Shown piece by piece: positions 62,865 to 64,000 of a DNA stretch of 64,000 nt. The notes under the pieces are model-generated. The model ran no database searches. It saw only the letters and a program-made list of their open reading frames with translations, and was not told the DNA's origin. The position numbers were made by a program, and so were the translations under genes. This stretch comes from Winogradskyella ludwigii. GTDB taxonomy: Bacteria; Bacteroidota; Bacteroidia; Flavobacteriales; Flavobacteriaceae. How positions within the stretch are numbered: position 1 is the first letter of the stretch; every line of letters begins with the position of its first letter. The stretch spans positions 310,001 through 374,000 of the forward strand of contig NZ_JABFDF010000004.1 in the NCBI RefSeq assembly GCF_013403985.1, in the 5' to 3' direction.

Positions 62865-64000
62865 CTAAAAGGGAGCTTCACAACTAAAACTTGCCCACTC
62901 CTTCTTTACTGGATGTTCAAAACTTAAGGTTTCTGCATGAAGATGTAATCGATTGGAAACAGTTCCGTACAAATCATCTCCAACAATTGGCATATTTAAA
63001 CCTTTATGATGTGCTGCATGCACTCTTAACTGATGCGTCCGCCCAGAGATTGGATAAAAATGAATTCGTGTTTTATTATTATATACCTCTACAACTTCAA
63101 ACTTTGTCTTTGCTTTTTTTCCATGCTCATAACAAACTAATTGTCTTGGTCTGTTGTTTAAATCTACACGAAGTGGCAAATCTATTACTCCTTCTTTAGT
63201 TTGAAGTTCTCCTTCTAAAACAGCAACATAGCGTTTTTTAATAGTTCGTTCTATAAATTGTTTTTGAAGTTTTTTATGGGTTCTTTCATTCTTAGCGACT
63301 AATAACAAACCTGAAGTAGACATATCTAATCGATGCAATAATAAAGGCCCTGTTGCATCTGGCAAATAGGATTGCATTCGTGTTAAAACAGAATCTTTTA
63401 TCGTTTTTCCTGGCACTGATAAAAACTCGTTAGGTTTGTTTAATACCAATAAAAAATCGTCTTCATAGATAATTTCTAATTCTCCTTTAAAAACGCCAGC
63501 TAATTCTATAGGATTAGGTTCTACATCTAAACCTTGCATCATGTGTCCTAAAATAGGTTCGCATCTGCTACGACAAGATGGGTAGAATTGTCCGTGTTTT
63601 CTAACTTCTTTTGTTGGCGAAATTCCCCAATAAAATTCTGCCATAGCAATGGGTTTCAAATTGTTTTCATAAGCATATTGAAACAATTTAGGTGCTGCAC
63701 ATTCACCTGCTGCTGCAGGAGGTTTTCCTAAATCCGTTGCTTTAAAAATAGTTATTAAATCTTTGCTTTCACCATTGGCATTTAAAAATTGATACTGTTC
63801 GTGAATTCGTTTCTGCAAACTTGCAGATAACGTTTTTCTTTCAAGTTTTAAAGTTTCAATAGGTTGTATTAATTCCTTTAGAACCTTTTCTGCATTGGTA
63901 ATAGCAGCTTCTAAATTCAATTTTAAATATTTTAAATCAATATTACTCTGAATACTTTGTTGTTTTAAGGTTTCTAAAAAGGCTACTTTTTCTGATGCTG
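62865..64000 (-). CDS. RluA-family pseudouridine synthase, 5' end beyond the window
   Basis: The frame is open to the right edge of the window (at least 378 codons), and no ATG before the edge is a convincing start, so the gene is truncated. The N-terminal part is helical (LKLNLEAAITNAEKVLKEL...). A flavobacterial extension follows with GECAAPKLFQYAYENNLKPIAMAEFYWGISP and two further Cys in SCRSRCEP. The catalytic domain has HRLDMSTSGLLLVAKN (catalytic Asp) and PISGRTHQLRVHAAHHKGLNMPIVGDDLYG. It converts uridines to pseudouridine in rRNA or tRNA; the site is not deducible. Confidence 0.88.
   Translation of the reverse strand, partial: ASEKVAFLETLKQQSIQSNIDLKYLKLNLEAAITNAEKVLKELIQPIETLKLERKTLSASLQKRIHEQYQFLNANGESKDLITIFKATDLGKPPAAAGECAAPKLFQYAYENNLKPIAMAEFYWGISPTKEVRKHGQFYPSCRSRCEPILGHMMQGLDVEPNPIELAGVFKGELEIIYEDDFLLVLNKPNEFLSVPGKTIKDSVLTRMQSYLPDATGPLLLHRLDMSTSGLLLVAKNERTHKKLQKQFIERTIKKRYVAVLEGELQTKEGVIDLPLRVDLNNRPRQLVCYEHGKKAKTKFEVVEVYNNKTRIHFYPISGRTHQLRVHAAHHKGLNMPIVGDDLYGTVSNRLHLHAETLSFEHPVKKEWASFSCEAPF

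Overview
The window is a low-GC chromosomal segment from a member of the Bacteroidota, almost certainly the family Flavobacteriaceae. The evidence is the promoter style (TAnnTTTG -7 boxes, often about 19-20 bp after a TTG), weak or absent Shine-Dalgarno sequences, a TonB-dependent receptor with a carboxypeptidase-regulatory-like domain, DUF3857 transglutaminase pairs, DUF4212/ActP symporters, and lipoproteins with a short leader ending in Cys. No rRNA, tRNA, CRISPR array, prophage or complete transposon was seen. One structural RNA, the SRP 4.5S RNA, lies at 53930-54023 on the minus strand.

Layout. 0.2-4.9 kb: prfB (with its programmed +1 frameshift), an ArsC-like protein, a small exported protein and a TonB-dependent receptor. 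5.0-28.5 kb: a large C2/C3-acid locus. It holds aceA and aceB (glyoxylate shunt) divergent from a RamB/ScfR-like regulator, then a metalloprotease and a HAD phosphatase. After these, on the minus strand, come a porin, a DUF4212 small subunit, an ActP-like acetate symporter, a CrbS-like symporter-histidine kinase, a single-domain response regulator, prpE and acs. The locus ends with an InsA-like zinc-ribbon/HTH protein and an aldehyde dehydrogenase-DUF779 pair divergent from an AraC regulator. The likely theme is uptake of acetate, propionate and aldehydes, activation to acyl-CoA and entry into the glyoxylate cycle, with at least four local regulators. 28.6-34.2 kb: two DUF3857 proteins (one a dead transglutaminase) and an AGCS amino-acid symporter.

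34.3-39.7 kb is an accessory region. Four long imperfect inverted repeats (A-D), all in the same orientation, alternate with single accessory genes (a lipoprotein remnant, mdaB/lysR, DUF2459, a transglutaminase and an unknown ORF). Their architecture (complementary outer TnnCnnAAC/GTTnGnnA arms, inner arms, variable centre, gene start next to the right arm) resembles integron attC sites and gene cassettes. No integrase is present in the window. This is the most interesting part of the sequence.

39.7-45.2 kb: a flavobacterial hypothetical protein preceded by a 5 x 11-bp tandem repeat, then an operon of stand-alone ribB, a Crp/Fnr regulator, a tandemly duplicated secreted protein, a class V aminotransferase and an unusual two-half ABC ATPase. 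The operon promoter carries a TTGAC-N4-GTCAA operator at about -42. 45.4-64 kb is mostly housekeeping: ankyrin/katG, DUF2007, an ABC-F of the YbiT type, a thioredoxin-fold lipoprotein without its cysteines, transaldolase, an SDR, SRP RNA, glutaminyl cyclase, envelope proteins, a thioesterase, a hydrolase, glyA, fumarylacetoacetase, and an RluA-type pseudouridine synthase that runs off the right edge.
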